The notes under the pieces are model-generated. The model worked only from the letters and a program-made list of their open reading frames with translations, had not been told where the DNA came from and did not search any database. A program made the translations under genes and the position numbers. A stretch of 26,122 nucleotides of DNA from CAZABG01 sp964460985 (GTDB lineage Bacteria; Chlamydiota; Chlamydiia; Chlamydiales; Parachlamydiaceae), in assembly GCA_964460985.1 (NCBI GenBank), contig CAYWQX010000032.1, positions 1 through 26,122 on the forward strand, in the 5' to 3' direction. Below, piece by piece: positions 1-7,489 of the stretch (position 1 is its first letter; every line of letters starts with the position of its first letter).

Positions 1-1
1 T

Positions 2-763
2 GCGAAAGCTTTAGCCGAGCTTCTTTTTGATCAGGAAGAGGCGCTCGTTCGCTTCGATATGTCAGAATACATGGAAAAACATAGTGTTTCTCGTTTGATC
101 GGATCTCCTCCCGGCTATGTGGGATATGATGAAGGGGGCCAGCTGACCGAAGCTTTAAGAAGACGCCCCTACTCGGTTGTCTTATTAGACGAGATTGAAA
201 AAGCTAACCCCGATGTCTTTAATATTCTCCTGCAAATTTTTGACGACGGACGCTTAACCGATAGTAAAGGGCGCGTTGTAAACTGCAAAAATGCGATTTT
301 TATTATGACTTCGAATATAGGTTCGCAGCTTCTTCTTGAAAAAGCGGAAAAAAAACAAAAAATTGATAAGGAAACCGTGCTTCAAACGGTAGAGCCGGTT
401 TTAAAAACCCACTTTAGACCCGAGTTTTTGAACCGTTTAGATGATATCCTCCCCTTCCTTCCGCTCAAAAAAGAGGATATGGCCAAAATTGTGGTTATCC
501 AATTGAACGACGTTAAAAAAAGAATCGAAGATCGGGAGATCTATCTCTCGTGGACGGAGGATTTAGTCAAACACTTAGCCGATGAAGGCTACGATCCTGT
601 CTTTGGGGCAAGACCGTTAAAAAGGCTCATTCAAAACTCCGTCTTAAATGAACTTTCAAAAGCCATCTTGCAAGGGAAAATCACGAGTGGAGACCATGTG
701 ACTTTGAATGTTAATAAGGGTCAAGTTCAATTCGAAACAAGCAAGGAGCTGCAGACAGTATAA
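2..763 (+). CDS. clpB: ATP-dependent chaperone ClpB, C-terminal part (5' truncated by window edge)
   Basis: This is the C-terminal 253 codons of the Hsp100 disaggregase ClpB, which extracts polypeptides from aggregates together with DnaK in the cytosol. The frame is open from base 2, so the gene begins upstream; the ATG at base 59 is internal. Visible second-AAA+ elements are the stretch just after Walker A (AKALAELLF), the pore loop GSPPGYVGYDEGG, Walker B (VVLLDEIEKANP, with Asn where His is usual), sensor 1 (MTSN), the arginine-finger region FRPEFLNRLDD and the sensor 2 GARPLKR. The lack of a tail beyond about 60 residues after sensor 2 fits ClpB. ClpC is less likely because the sequence tracks ClpB closely (EYMEKHSVSRLIG). 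The stop overlaps the next start by one base (TAATG), suggesting translational coupling. Confidence 0.96.
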   Translation, partial: AKALAELLFDQEEALVRFDMSEYMEKHSVSRLIGSPPGYVGYDEGGQLTEALRRRPYSVVLLDEIEKANPDVFNILLQIFDDGRLTDSKGRVVNCKNAIFIMTSNIGSQLLLEKAEKKQKIDKETVLQTVEPVLKTHFRPEFLNRLDDILPFLPLKKEDMAKIVVIQLNDVKKRIEDREIYLSWTEDLVKHLADEGYDPVFGARPLKRLIQNSVLNELSKAILQGKITSGDHVTLNVNKGQVQFETSKELQTV

Positions 764-1968
764 TGGAAGTCACCACCTTTTTATTACAGCTTATAACGAT
801 CCTCCTGGCAGCCCGATTTTTCGGCGAGCTCTTCGCTTACTTTAAAGCGCCGCCGGTTATCGGAGAGCTTATTGCAGGGATTTTAATCGGCCCCAGTCTT
901 CTAGGATGGGTCGAGATGACAACGGCAATCCATCTTCTCGCTCAACTAGGTATTATTATGCTGTTATTTGAAGTGGGTCTTGAAACAGACCTTGCCAAAC
1001 TCACCCGGGCCGGAAATAAATCTCTTGGGGTTGCCCTAGTTGGAATTGTCCTTCCTTTTGCTCTTGGCTACTTTGTAAGCAGCTATTTTTTTGAATTTGA
1101 TCTGCTTGTAAGCCTTTTTATCGGAAGCATCCTAACTGCTACAAGTATTGGGATCACCCTCCGAGTGCTGCAAGATTTGCGTATGCAAAAAAGTCTTGAG
1201 GCGCAGATCATTACTGGGGCGGCAGTAGTGGATGATATTATCGGTATCATTTTACTTGCCATGTTGTATGAATTTGCAACGAGCGGGACGGTCAACTATT
1301 ATAATGCAAGCCAGGTGCTCCTTTTTATCGTCATCTTTATTCTAGTAGCTCCTGTTGCCGCTAAACTCTTTAGCGTGATCATTAAAAAATGGGATCAAAA
1401 AAGCGTCATACCGGGGCTTCTTCCTACTCTCATGGTTTCATTGATTTTGTTTTTCTCTTGGATCGCCCACGGGATAGGCGCGCCTGAACTATTGGGCGGT
1501 TTTGCAGCCGGGATTGCGATGTCAAGGCAGTTCTTCCTCCCGTTTGGCGCCTTTCTGCATGAATCGGAAGATTTCAGTCATAAAGTAGAAGAACAGATGA
1601 AACCCATCATTCATCTTTTCACCCCGATTTTTTTCGTATCGATCGGGCTTTCCCTCAATTTAAAGCTCATCGATTGGCAAGATCCTTTCATCTGGAGTTT
1701 AACGCTCTCTCTTCTAGTGGCTGCCCTCATCGGGAAAGTGGCCTCCGGTTTTGCTTTAGTAAAAGAAAGTAAAATCACCCAATGGATCGTAGGGGTTGCT
1801 ATGTCTCCAAGAGGTGAGGTGGGGCTAATCTTTGCCAATGTGGGGTTAAGCGCAAAAGTGCTTAGCAATGAAGTCTACGCTTCAATTATTTTAGTGATAG
1901 CGCTTACAACCCTGATCGCTCCGTTTGTTTTAAGATATCTTTGTGAAAAGAGAAAAGCTACTCATTGA
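763..1968 (+). CDS. CPA2-family cation/proton antiporter (Kef/NapA-like membrane domain only)
   Basis: A 401-residue, almost entirely hydrophobic protein with about 12 membrane helices, matching the Na+/H+ exchanger domain of the CPA2 family. The inner-membrane exchange of Na+ or K+ for protons would serve pH and ion homeostasis. Family signatures are GELIAGILIGPSLLG (residues 34-48), LLFEVGLETD (67-76), the unwound-helix segment TATSIG (125-130) and a paired Asp157-Asp158 in GAAVVDD. In NapA-type members the double Asp marks electrogenic exchange; this assignment is inference. There is no C-terminal RCK/TrkA-N domain, unlike KefB/KefC, so it is not glutathione-gated in that way. The ATG overlaps the clpB stop, and the 3' end runs 11 nt into the convergent gene. 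The transported ion cannot be read from sequence. Confidence 0.9.
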   Translation: MEVTTFLLQLITILLAARFFGELFAYFKAPPVIGELIAGILIGPSLLGWVEMTTAIHLLAQLGIIMLLFEVGLETDLAKLTRAGNKSLGVALVGIVLPFALGYFVSSYFFEFDLLVSLFIGSILTATSIGITLRVLQDLRMQKSLEAQIITGAAVVDDIIGIILLAMLYEFATSGTVNYYNASQVLLFIVIFILVAPVAAKLFSVIIKKWDQKSVIPGLLPTLMVSLILFFSWIAHGIGAPELLGGFAAGIAMSRQFFLPFGAFLHESEDFSHKVEEQMKPIIHLFTPIFFVSIGLSLNLKLIDWQDPFIWSLTLSLLVAALIGKVASGFALVKESKITQWIVGVAMSPRGEVGLIFANVGLSAKVLSNEVYASIILVIALTTLIAPFVLRYLCEKRKATH

Positions 1969-2698
1969 TTAGACTTTTCCAGATCTCTTGATTCCTTTCA
2001 GAAAGATACTTTGTCAGCTTTTTAAAGCGGACATGCTTAAATCCATAACTTTGCGTATCGATAAAAGCGATGCGGCCATCTTGAGAAAAGGGAATATTGT
2101 CTGGTTTCGCGCAGTCAATAAGCCCCAAGTCATCTAAAAGATGATACACAGAGGAGAGAAATTCAGGCGTGATTTGATCGCTTGCCCATAAATTATAGTT
2201 TTCTTCCGAAGAGACAAGATTCATATCTTCCTCAAAAAGAACGGTGTATTTTGGATAATAACTTCCATTCGGCTCCGGATCCTCCGGAAGAAGATAAATC
2301 CATTTTTGAGGCACTTTCATTTGGGACGAGAGATTTCGATTAACAATTTCCTGCCGAATCCAGTTAGCCCCCTGAATACGAAGTTTCCAGAGCTCATACT
2401 CGGGCTTCATACTATGAAAACGCTGCGAGTCGAGATAAATTTTAAACACATATCCCGGGAAAGAGGGGTGGGTGGTTACAATAAGATGCGAAAATTTACG
2501 CGGGTGCGATTCACGAAAACCGGCTTTAACCAGGCTATCTAAATTCTTTAACACGCGGGATGAAGAAAAGAGGGCATCTAAAGCGGGTTTTGAGGGATGA
2601 TCGTCGGGAAGAAGATAGGGCTGAAGTTCCTCTTTAAGAGTGCCATTTAGAGTGGCGGTTACACAAGCTAGGCTAATAATAAAGCCAAGACCCCACAT
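1958..2698 (-). CDS. Exported protein with kinase-like motifs, function unknown
   Basis: I do not recognise a named family. The chosen start (ATG at 2698) has a strong AAGGAGGA Shine-Dalgarno 5-7 nt upstream and gives 246 residues. An in-frame ATG at 2755 would add 19 charged residues and lacks such a site. The N-terminus (MWGLGFIISLACVTATLNG) resembles a short signal peptide or membrane anchor. The rest carries pieces that look like a protein-kinase/aminoglycoside-phosphotransferase fold: GYVFKIYLD (a candidate ATP-binding Lys), a helix with conserved-looking E and R, the hinge-like YTVLFEED, then D-CAKPDN (resembling the catalytic loop DxxxxN) followed by IAFIDTQ (a possible metal-binding Asp). 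The fold is inference. It lies last in the sthA unit, overlapping the barrel gene by 26 nt, and its 3' end overlaps the antiporter gene. Confidence 0.75.
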   Translation of the reverse strand: MWGLGFIISLACVTATLNGTLKEELQPYLLPDDHPSKPALDALFSSSRVLKNLDSLVKAGFRESHPRKFSHLIVTTHPSFPGYVFKIYLDSQRFHSMKPEYELWKLRIQGANWIRQEIVNRNLSSQMKVPQKWIYLLPEDPEPNGSYYPKYTVLFEEDMNLVSSEENYNLWASDQITPEFLSSVYHLLDDLGLIDCAKPDNIPFSQDGRIAFIDTQSYGFKHVRFKKLTKYLSERNQEIWKSLINE

Positions 2699-3470
2699 AA
2701 AATCCTCCTTCCTGACCGACCATCCTGCCCCACACATTTTTAAATCCGCCCACACTCAAGGCGAAATGATGAAAGGGGCTAAAGACGATCTCACCTTTTA
2801 TTCTCAATAAACGGTAGTAAGGATTAAAAGCGATAAGATGACGATCAAATTCCGAATTTTTATTTTGAATTCCATATTCAAGCTCGGCCGTGCCGATCAC
2901 GTAAAGGCATTTCCATAAGTTATACCCAAGAGACCCTAAAGCTCGAATCTGATCGGAAGGTTTGCCGTTATAATAACGGTAGCCGATTAAAGTATCGAAC
3001 CATCCGTAGTTCAAATGACCTGAATACAATAAACTCAACTGCCCTCCCCACTCTCCATAGCGGACGGGCAATTTTTTAAATCCCATGGGCAGGATGGCTC
3101 TGAGCTCCGAGGTTACAACCTGCCCGGAGCCGCACCACCAAATGTGTTTCCAGGCGGCTTCCGAATCTCTAAATTTTTGGGTCTTGCCGCTATATTTTTC
3201 TTGGGCGCTGACATACGAGCCTTTTACCCAAATCGAATCCTTCGATCTTATTGCATACTCCAGATAAGCTTCTCCTTCTCGATTCGTAAGAGTATCAAAC
3301 GCCTTCAGGCTTTTTCCATGCCTGTTCCAAAAATGGTTATTTTGACCGTAAGAGTAGCTGAATAAACCATAGATATCTCCCTTCTCTCCGATAAAGGCGG
3401 TCTCAAAATGGGGCATCACAGCGGCTAAAAAAAATGGGATCACAATAAGAGCTGAGAGAAATTTTTTCAT
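2673..3470 (-). CDS. Putative outer-membrane beta-barrel protein, unknown
   Basis: A 265-residue protein with a clear Sec signal peptide (MKKFLSALIVIPFFLAAVMP, lysines then a hydrophobic core). The mature part has alternating short beta-prone segments rich in Tyr, Trp, Phe and Gly separated by polar turns, for example LSLLYSGHLNYGWFDTLIGY. It ends in aromatic residues (FYVGSWLYY), the kind of C-terminal strand that many outer-membrane barrels use for BAM recognition. This supports an outer-membrane barrel, but no named porin family is recognised; barrel type and substrate are unknown. A single WWC motif occurs mid-protein. Its ATG overlaps the sthA TGA by 4 nt (ATGA), so it is probably translated in coupling with sthA. 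Confidence 0.75.
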   Translation of the reverse strand: MKKFLSALIVIPFFLAAVMPHFETAFIGEKGDIYGLFSYSYGQNNHFWNRHGKSLKAFDTLTNREGEAYLEYAIRSKDSIWVKGSYVSAQEKYSGKTQKFRDSEAAWKHIWWCGSGQVVTSELRAILPMGFKKLPVRYGEWGGQLSLLYSGHLNYGWFDTLIGYRYYNGKPSDQIRALGSLGYNLWKCLYVIGTAELEYGIQNKNSEFDRHLIAFNPYYRLLRIKGEIVFSPFHHFALSVGGFKNVWGRMVGQEGGFYVGSWLYY

Positions 3471-4867
3471 ATCCGATGTTTAATTTTGTTGATCCCATTG
3501 AGCGCTGCGACGCGATATCCTTCGGCATAAGTAGGATAGTTGAAAATTTGATCAATGAAATAGTCGATCTTCGCGCCAAAACTAATTGCCAGCTCTCCGA
3601 TGTGAATCACCTCGGTTGCGCCCCTTCCAATAATGTGTACGCCCAAAAGTTGCAGCGTTTCTGCGTGGAAAAGGATTTTAAACATCCCCACATTATTGCC
3701 GGCGATATGGCTTCTTGCGATTTCGTAGTAGTAAGCCCGTCCGACTTCATAACGGAAATTAAGAGCTTTGAGCTGCTCTTCGGTATAGCCGCAGGAAGAA
3801 ATCTCCGGAATGGTGTAAATCCCGATCGGATAAAAAGAGGGAAACTGATGGGAAGGAACCCCTAACGCATGCCGAGCGGCAAGGCGGCCTTGCTCCATGC
3901 TGGTAGAGGCAAGCGACGGCCCCCCAATCACATCCCCTACCGCATAGATGTGAGGCATGGTGGTTTGAAAGAGGGTGTTTACAATGACATATCCTTTTTC
4001 GTCTAACTTCACCCCCGCATTTTCAATCCGAAGATTATCAATATTCGCTTGCCTGCCTAAGGAATAAAGGAGAACATCGGCTTCAAGCTCAGTACCATCC
4101 TTGCATTTTAAATGAGCTCGATCACCGACTCGTGTTACAACTTCCGGCTCGGTATTTCCACGGAATTGCAATCCTAGATCGGTTAGTGCGGTTTGCAGTA
4201 AAATGCCAATCTCAGGGTCAATGAACGGGAGTATATGGTCTTTTTTATCGATAATAGTGACTTCCGTACCCAGAGCCGCAAAAAAGCTCGCATACTCGGA
4301 CCCGATAATACCGCCGCCAAGCACCAGCATCGTCCTCGGCACTTTTTCGATCTGCAAAAGGCGCGTTGAATCTAAAATAACATCTTTATCAAAGGGAATA
4401 TTTTTAGGGTTTCTTGGCTTAGATCCTGTCGCAATGATAAAAGTGTCGCCGGTGATCTGATAGCTTAAATGATAGTCCCGATCAAGCACGATCAACATGT
4501 GAGGATTTTCAAACCGGGCGGTTCCAAATATGAGTTGAATTCCATTTTTTTTGAATTGCCGATAGAGCATATTACGCTCTTGGTCAATGACATAATGAAG
4601 ACGATTGTTCAACTCGTTCAGATTAATATCTTCCATCTTAAACGGGGTCGTTCCATAAAAATTACGGTCATAAAACCCGGTTAAATCCAAAATCGCTTCC
4701 CGAAGTGATTTAGATGGAATCGTTCCATTGTAGAGGCAATTTCCGCCAGGCTCGAGCCCCGCATCCACCACTACCACTTTTTTTCCTAGCTTCGACGCTT
4801 GAATAGCCGCTTTCTGACCCGCTGGGCCAGAGCCGATTACAACGACGTCAACCTTAATGTCTTCCAT
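3467..4867 (-). CDS. sthA: Soluble pyridine nucleotide transhydrogenase (Si-specific)
   Basis: A 466-residue FAD flavoprotein of the pyridine nucleotide-disulfide oxidoreductase superfamily. SthA moves hydride between NADPH and NAD+ in the cytosol, balancing the two pools. Seen: the FAD-binding GSGPAG (residues 12-17), the flavin-proximal region GGNCLYNGTIPSK with only one Cys (Cys44; position 49 is Thr), the ATG motif at 146-148, the NAD(P)-binding GGGIIG (184-189), the second FAD motif IYAVGD and the C-terminal FNYPTYAEGYRVAALNG. Loss of the second Cys of the C-x4-C pair, with TIPSK in its place, distinguishes SthA from dihydrolipoamide dehydrogenase. It is first in a three-gene coupled unit. 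No Shine-Dalgarno is visible before the ATG, and TATAAT boxes lie about 18 nt upstream. Confidence 0.93.
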   Translation of the reverse strand: MEDIKVDVVVIGSGPAGQKAAIQASKLGKKVVVVDAGLEPGGNCLYNGTIPSKSLREAILDLTGFYDRNFYGTTPFKMEDINLNELNNRLHYVIDQERNMLYRQFKKNGIQLIFGTARFENPHMLIVLDRDYHLSYQITGDTFIIATGSKPRNPKNIPFDKDVILDSTRLLQIEKVPRTMLVLGGGIIGSEYASFFAALGTEVTIIDKKDHILPFIDPEIGILLQTALTDLGLQFRGNTEPEVVTRVGDRAHLKCKDGTELEADVLLYSLGRQANIDNLRIENAGVKLDEKGYVIVNTLFQTTMPHIYAVGDVIGGPSLASTSMEQGRLAARHALGVPSHQFPSFYPIGIYTIPEISSCGYTEEQLKALNFRYEVGRAYYYEIARSHIAGNNVGMFKILFHAETLQLLGVHIIGRGATEVIHIGELAISFGAKIDYFIDQIFNYPTYAEGYRVAALNGINKIKHRI

Positions 4868-4916
4868 AGAAATGTCAATGTAATATTATAATAATATTAT
4901 AACAAGAAGTGTTCAG
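4868..4916. promoter_or_regulatory. AT-rich divergent promoter region (sthA / 4917 gene)
   Basis: A 49-bp spacer between two divergent starts. It contains TATAAT on the plus strand at 4887-4892 and on the minus strand at 4885-4890 and 4896-4901, plus the perfect 10-bp palindrome ATAATATTAT at 4891-4900. The hexamers match bacterial -10 boxes, but no good -35 boxes are visible. The overlap means the two promoters would compete or be co-regulated. Confidence 0.5.
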
Positions 4917-5366
4917 ATGGCGAAGATTGACTACAGTAAATCGGAAAAGCTTCTCTCGGAAGCGCTCCTTAAAATGTCGATGAAACAACTGCTGCAGCTC
5001 GCCGATAATCCGGACAGCTTCTTAAATCCTTACGACCCAAAATCGCTCCCATCGGTACAAGCTAGAACGATCATCTTAAGTTTTATGGATCGCGATCTTG
5101 AATCGATCATCAACGTGGAAGGACCCCACCAAAAAAAACTCGGCCTCTCAAGGCCTCAGCTCAAAAAAATTATTGACAAAGCAGCCGAGATTAAAATAGA
5201 GGACTGGAAAAAACTGCGGCAGATTCGCGAGAAAATTCAATCTTATAAAAAAGATTTATGGGATAAAATCCCCCACCTTTCCGATGAAGATATCATCGAA
5301 CTTGAGCGCAAGAAAACCAAGAATAAACGGTTCAATGTTCGAGAGAAATGGCTCCCTTTAAAGTAG
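4917..5366 (+). CDS. Conserved-looking small cytosolic protein, unknown
   Basis: A 149-residue hydrophilic, lysine-rich and mostly alpha-helical protein with no signal peptide, membrane segment or Cys. The C-terminal third is strongly basic (LERKKTKNKRFNVREKW). I recognise no family and assign no function. The start has only a weak upstream AAGAAG element; no other in-frame ATG gives a better start. Codon use and base composition resemble neighbouring housekeeping genes. It lies upstream of rpmB but is separated from it by a promoter, so it is probably its own transcription unit reading into rpmB. Confidence 0.8.
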   Translation: MAKIDYSKSEKLLSEALLKMSMKQLLQLADNPDSFLNPYDPKSLPSVQARTIILSFMDRDLESIINVEGPHQKKLGLSRPQLKKIIDKAAEIKIEDWKKLRQIREKIQSYKKDLWDKIPHLSDEDIIELERKKTKNKRFNVREKWLPLK

Positions 5367-5379
5367 CCTTTAGTCCCTA

Positions 5380-5408
5380 TTTACAATAATCAGTTCTTTA
5401 GGTATCCT
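5380..5408 (+). promoter_or_regulatory. Candidate sigma-70-type promoter of rpmB
   Basis: The -35 TTTACA (5380-5385) and -10 TATCCT (5403-5408) are separated by 17 bp. Transcription would start near 5415, leaving a short leader with a GGAG Shine-Dalgarno at 5422-5425, 7 nt before the rpmB ATG. Position and spacing are good; the hexamers match the consensus moderately. Confidence 0.55.
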
Positions 5409-5432
5409 ATCAGCTTAATTTGGAGTTATTTT

Positions 5433-5708
5433 ATGACCAAGGAATGTGAAGTTACCGGCAAACGTCGTACAAGAGGGTGCAAATACGCTATCCGCGGAAT
5501 CGCAAAAAAGAAAAAAGGGATTGGTCTTAAAGTCACTGGGATCACCAAGAGAAGCTTTACCCCCAACTTAAAAACAAAACGTTTCTGGTTCCCTGAAGAG
5601 AACCGTTTCGTCTCCCTCCGCTTATCGACACAGGCTATGAGAACGATTGATAAAAAAGGTCTTGCAGCGGTTGTTAAAGAAATGCGCGCCGCCGGAAAAG
5701 AAGTTTAA
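5433..5708 (+). CDS. rpmB: 50S ribosomal protein L28
   Basis: A 91-residue basic protein of the large ribosomal subunit. The N-terminus CEVTGKRRTRG, the central TKRSFTPNLKTKRFWFPEENRFVSLRLS and MRTIDKKGL are diagnostic of L28. A run of extra basic residues, RGIAKKKKGIGLKVTG, between the N-terminal turn and the core is how I remember chlamydial L28; typical L28 is shorter there (about 78 residues). Only one Cys lies in the N-terminal turn plus one in RGCKY, so this is not a classical four-Cys zinc form. It is a monocistronic unit with its own promoter and a strong downstream terminator. Confidence 0.97.
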   Translation: MTKECEVTGKRRTRGCKYAIRGIAKKKKGIGLKVTGITKRSFTPNLKTKRFWFPEENRFVSLRLSTQAMRTIDKKGLAAVVKEMRAAGKEV

Positions 5709-5723
5709 TTTCAATTTTTTCTA

Positions 5724-5757
5724 AAAACCCAATAATTAAGACCAATTATTGGGTTTT
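5724..5757 (+). terminator. Rho-independent terminator of rpmB
   Basis: A perfect 14-bp inverted repeat with left arm AAAACCCAATAATT (5724-5737), a 6-nt loop and right arm AATTATTGGGTTTT (5744-5757), running into a T-rich stretch (TTTTATTTG). It starts 15 nt after the rpmB stop. The A-tract/T-tract symmetry means it could also work on the other strand. Confidence 0.85.
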
Positions 5758-5795
5758 ATTTGTTCTCTGAATTAATCCTTTAAATAAAAGATTAC

Positions 5796-6404
5796 ATGCA
5801 AATTATTAGTAATGACCTAAGCGTGTTTCCGCTTGTTAATGCTACCTTTTACACAGGAACTAGAGACCAGCCCCATAACGTTATTTTATTTCATAAATCA
5901 AATACCACGTTAAGTGTGCATCATTATGGACCCGCAGCCAACGGCTTAGGCGGCATCCTCTTAATTGGCCATGTGGTGGGTATTATTCGCATTAAGAATG
6001 CCGTCAAAGAGATATTCACCCATTTTAATAACCCTCATGCCCCTCATGATTGGAAAAAACATGTTTTCCATAATATTGTAAGAGGCCTTCTCGAAATCAT
6101 TCCCGGCTTTGGCTTAGGCATTATAATTTATGACACCTCCTATAAAATGACCCTATTTCAAGATATGCTCCTAAAGGAACTATCCGCTGAGAAAGGAGAG
6201 TGCTATGGAGTTATGCGAGACGGTGAAATCATTGCCTGCCTACCCTACATGGCTCCATCCAACCCATCATCGAAGCCCTTATCCGATAAGGAAAAATTAG
6301 ATCATTTTACGACCGATTTTTGGGCAAAGATGAGACAAAAAGAAGAGCAAAATAAGACCTTTTCTCTCTCGATGGAAGAAGTTATTCAATCTTTAAGAAC
6401 CTAA
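5796..6404 (+). CDS. Unknown protein with two hydrophobic segments
   Basis: A 202-residue protein not assigned to any family. Two Gly/Ile-rich hydrophobic stretches are visible: residues about 49-66 (GLGGILLIGHVVGIIRI) and about 96-112 (GLLEIIPGFGLGIIIYD), separated by a His-rich hydrophilic stretch of about 30 residues. The C-terminal 90 residues are hydrophilic. It could be a membrane protein with a helical hairpin; the lobes are more widely spaced than in classic chlamydial Inc proteins. The N-terminus (MQIISNDLSVF) has no Sec signal. No good Shine-Dalgarno precedes the ATG, and the next in-frame ATG is far inside the protein. It lies between two related hairpins, so it is probably transcribed alone. 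Confidence 0.7.
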   Translation: MQIISNDLSVFPLVNATFYTGTRDQPHNVILFHKSNTTLSVHHYGPAANGLGGILLIGHVVGIIRIKNAVKEIFTHFNNPHAPHDWKKHVFHNIVRGLLEIIPGFGLGIIIYDTSYKMTLFQDMLLKELSAEKGECYGVMRDGEIIACLPYMAPSNPSSKPLSDKEKLDHFTTDFWAKMRQKEEQNKTFSLSMEEVIQSLRT

Positions 6405-6414
6405 ATTTTCTCTT

Positions 6415-6441
6415 GACCCAATAGTTTATAACCATTGGGTC
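6415..6441 (+). terminator. Hairpin after the 202-residue protein gene, possible terminator
   Basis: Inverted repeat GACCCAAT (6415-6422) / ATTGGGTC (6434-6441) with an 11-nt loop, 10 nt after a stop codon. No T-run follows, so Rho-independent function is doubtful. The core CCCAAT...ATTGGG is the same as in the rpmB terminator. Confidence 0.45.
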
Positions 6442-6448
6442 TCACCTC

Positions 6449-6466
6449 ATATCTTAGTTAAGATAT
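6449..6466. promoter_or_regulatory. 18-bp perfect palindrome, candidate operator
   Basis: ATATCTTA-GT-TAAGATAT has 8-bp arms around a 2-bp centre. Its right arm overlaps a TATAAT hexamer at 6464-6469. It lies about 75 nt upstream of the 6539 gene, in a gene-free gap. The size and symmetry fit a dimeric repressor site; no regulator is identifiable. Confidence 0.4.
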
Positions 6467-6475
6467 AATTAAGAT

Positions 6476-6506
6476 TTTACACGTTTAAATCACTTTGTAG
6501 TATGAT
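6476..6506 (+). promoter_or_regulatory. Weak candidate promoter for the 6539 gene
   Basis: TTTACA (6476-6481) and TATGAT (6501-6506) are 19 bp apart, longer than optimal. An alternative -10 is TATAAT at 6464-6469, without a good -35. A strong AGAGGGGG Shine-Dalgarno at 6526-6533 sits 5 nt before the ATG at 6539. Confidence 0.35.
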
Positions 6507-6538
6507 TTAATTTAAATTTTAATTAAGAGGGGGAAATT

Positions 6539-7489
6539 ATGGCATCTCTGGTAGAGAAACTCTCCCATGCCACGCCGATTCAAACAGTTGCAATCGGGGC
6601 TAAAGAAATCGCTAAAGATCCAAACGCGATGCGAGCTACCTTAATGGGGGTCGTAAGCCTTATCAATTTTACCGCTCTCTTTGTGAAAATAGGCGATGCA
6701 GGGGCAGCCATTGTATCCACCTTCAAAACCTCTCAAAAATCGATCAGATTATTACTCATCGGAAACACCCTGGAGAAATGGACCTACTACAAATACAAAG
6801 ATCCTTTAACAACCCTCACCGATGTGGCTGACACGATTGTAACGGTAGCTGCCATCCCCCAATTTTTTGACTCCATCAAGGTTATCAATTTAACACACTT
6901 TAGCCACTGGTTTAGAGCGATACCTGTGATTGGCGTAGTTGCTCTCTTCCCTATCAGCGGGATCATCAATGCGCTTGAAATCTTCACCAATATCGTCGAC
7001 ATCTTACATGAGGCAAAAGATCTTCATGACCTTAAATCGGGCAAATTCAAAGCTCATGCTGAGGATAAGATTAAAAAGTATAGAACGGCTCAAGAGGAGA
7101 TCAAAGAGGGAAGCGATCCTAAAGCAAAAATTCCGAAAAAGTATGAAAAACTGGTTCAAGGCTTAAGCCCTGACGAAATAAAGATAACTACTCAGGCTGA
7201 CTTGCATAAACGGATCGAAAAATGGGAAAGCAAAGTAAAGAATATCGACTTACGCAAGAAACAAAGAATCATCAATATCGCCTTTAAAGTAGCGACCTGT
7301 GTTCTTATAACCTTTTTGACCGCTGCAACGTATGCTGCATCCCCTATGCTGCCTGTCGCGATCGCAATTACTGGCTTATGCGTAACTGTTACAGGCATGA
7401 GTCGATTCTTTCATGGAAAGTTTAGACCCATGCATGAGTCGGTAAAATTTCAGGTCATTCGCTTGCAGCCAAACCCTATTTCACAATAG
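6539..7489 (+). CDS. Unknown multi-pass membrane protein, Inc-like C-terminal hydrophobic pair
   Basis: A 316-residue protein with no recognised family. Hydrophobic regions lie at about residues 33-63, 90-108 and 125-152. A close pair of helices at about 247-290 (VATCVLITFLTAATYAA then MLPVAIAITGLCVTVTG) is separated by only a few residues, resembling the bilobed hydrophobic domain of chlamydial inclusion-membrane proteins. A charged, helical stretch at about 160-245 (many K and E) lies between. There is no Sec signal peptide. Placement in the inclusion membrane is inference. The start is supported by a strong AGAGGGGG Shine-Dalgarno. The 3' end overlaps the convergent metG by 14 nt. The motif RAIPVIG recalls EIIPGFG in the preceding gene. 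Confidence 0.75.
   Translation: MASLVEKLSHATPIQTVAIGAKEIAKDPNAMRATLMGVVSLINFTALFVKIGDAGAAIVSTFKTSQKSIRLLLIGNTLEKWTYYKYKDPLTTLTDVADTIVTVAAIPQFFDSIKVINLTHFSHWFRAIPVIGVVALFPISGIINALEIFTNIVDILHEAKDLHDLKSGKFKAHAEDKIKKYRTAQEEIKEGSDPKAKIPKKYEKLVQGLSPDEIKITTQADLHKRIEKWESKVKNIDLRKKQRIINIAFKVATCVLITFLTAATYAASPMLPVAIAITGLCVTVTGMSRFFHGKFRPMHESVKFQVIRLQPNPISQ

Noticed and set aside
2699..2755. Upstream start (ATG at 2755) for the kinase-like gene
   Set aside because: The ATG at 2698 has an AAGGAGGA ribosome site and begins a signal-like sequence; the extra residues would lie within the barrel gene.
3476..3865. A 129-residue plus-strand ORF opposite the 3' end of sthA
   Set aside because: Shadow of a well-conserved gene; no supporting start signal.
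3467..4867. Dihydrolipoamide dehydrogenase (lpdA)
   Set aside because: Only one of the two redox cysteines is present and the TIPSK and C-terminal sequences match SthA, so this is not a damaged lpdA.
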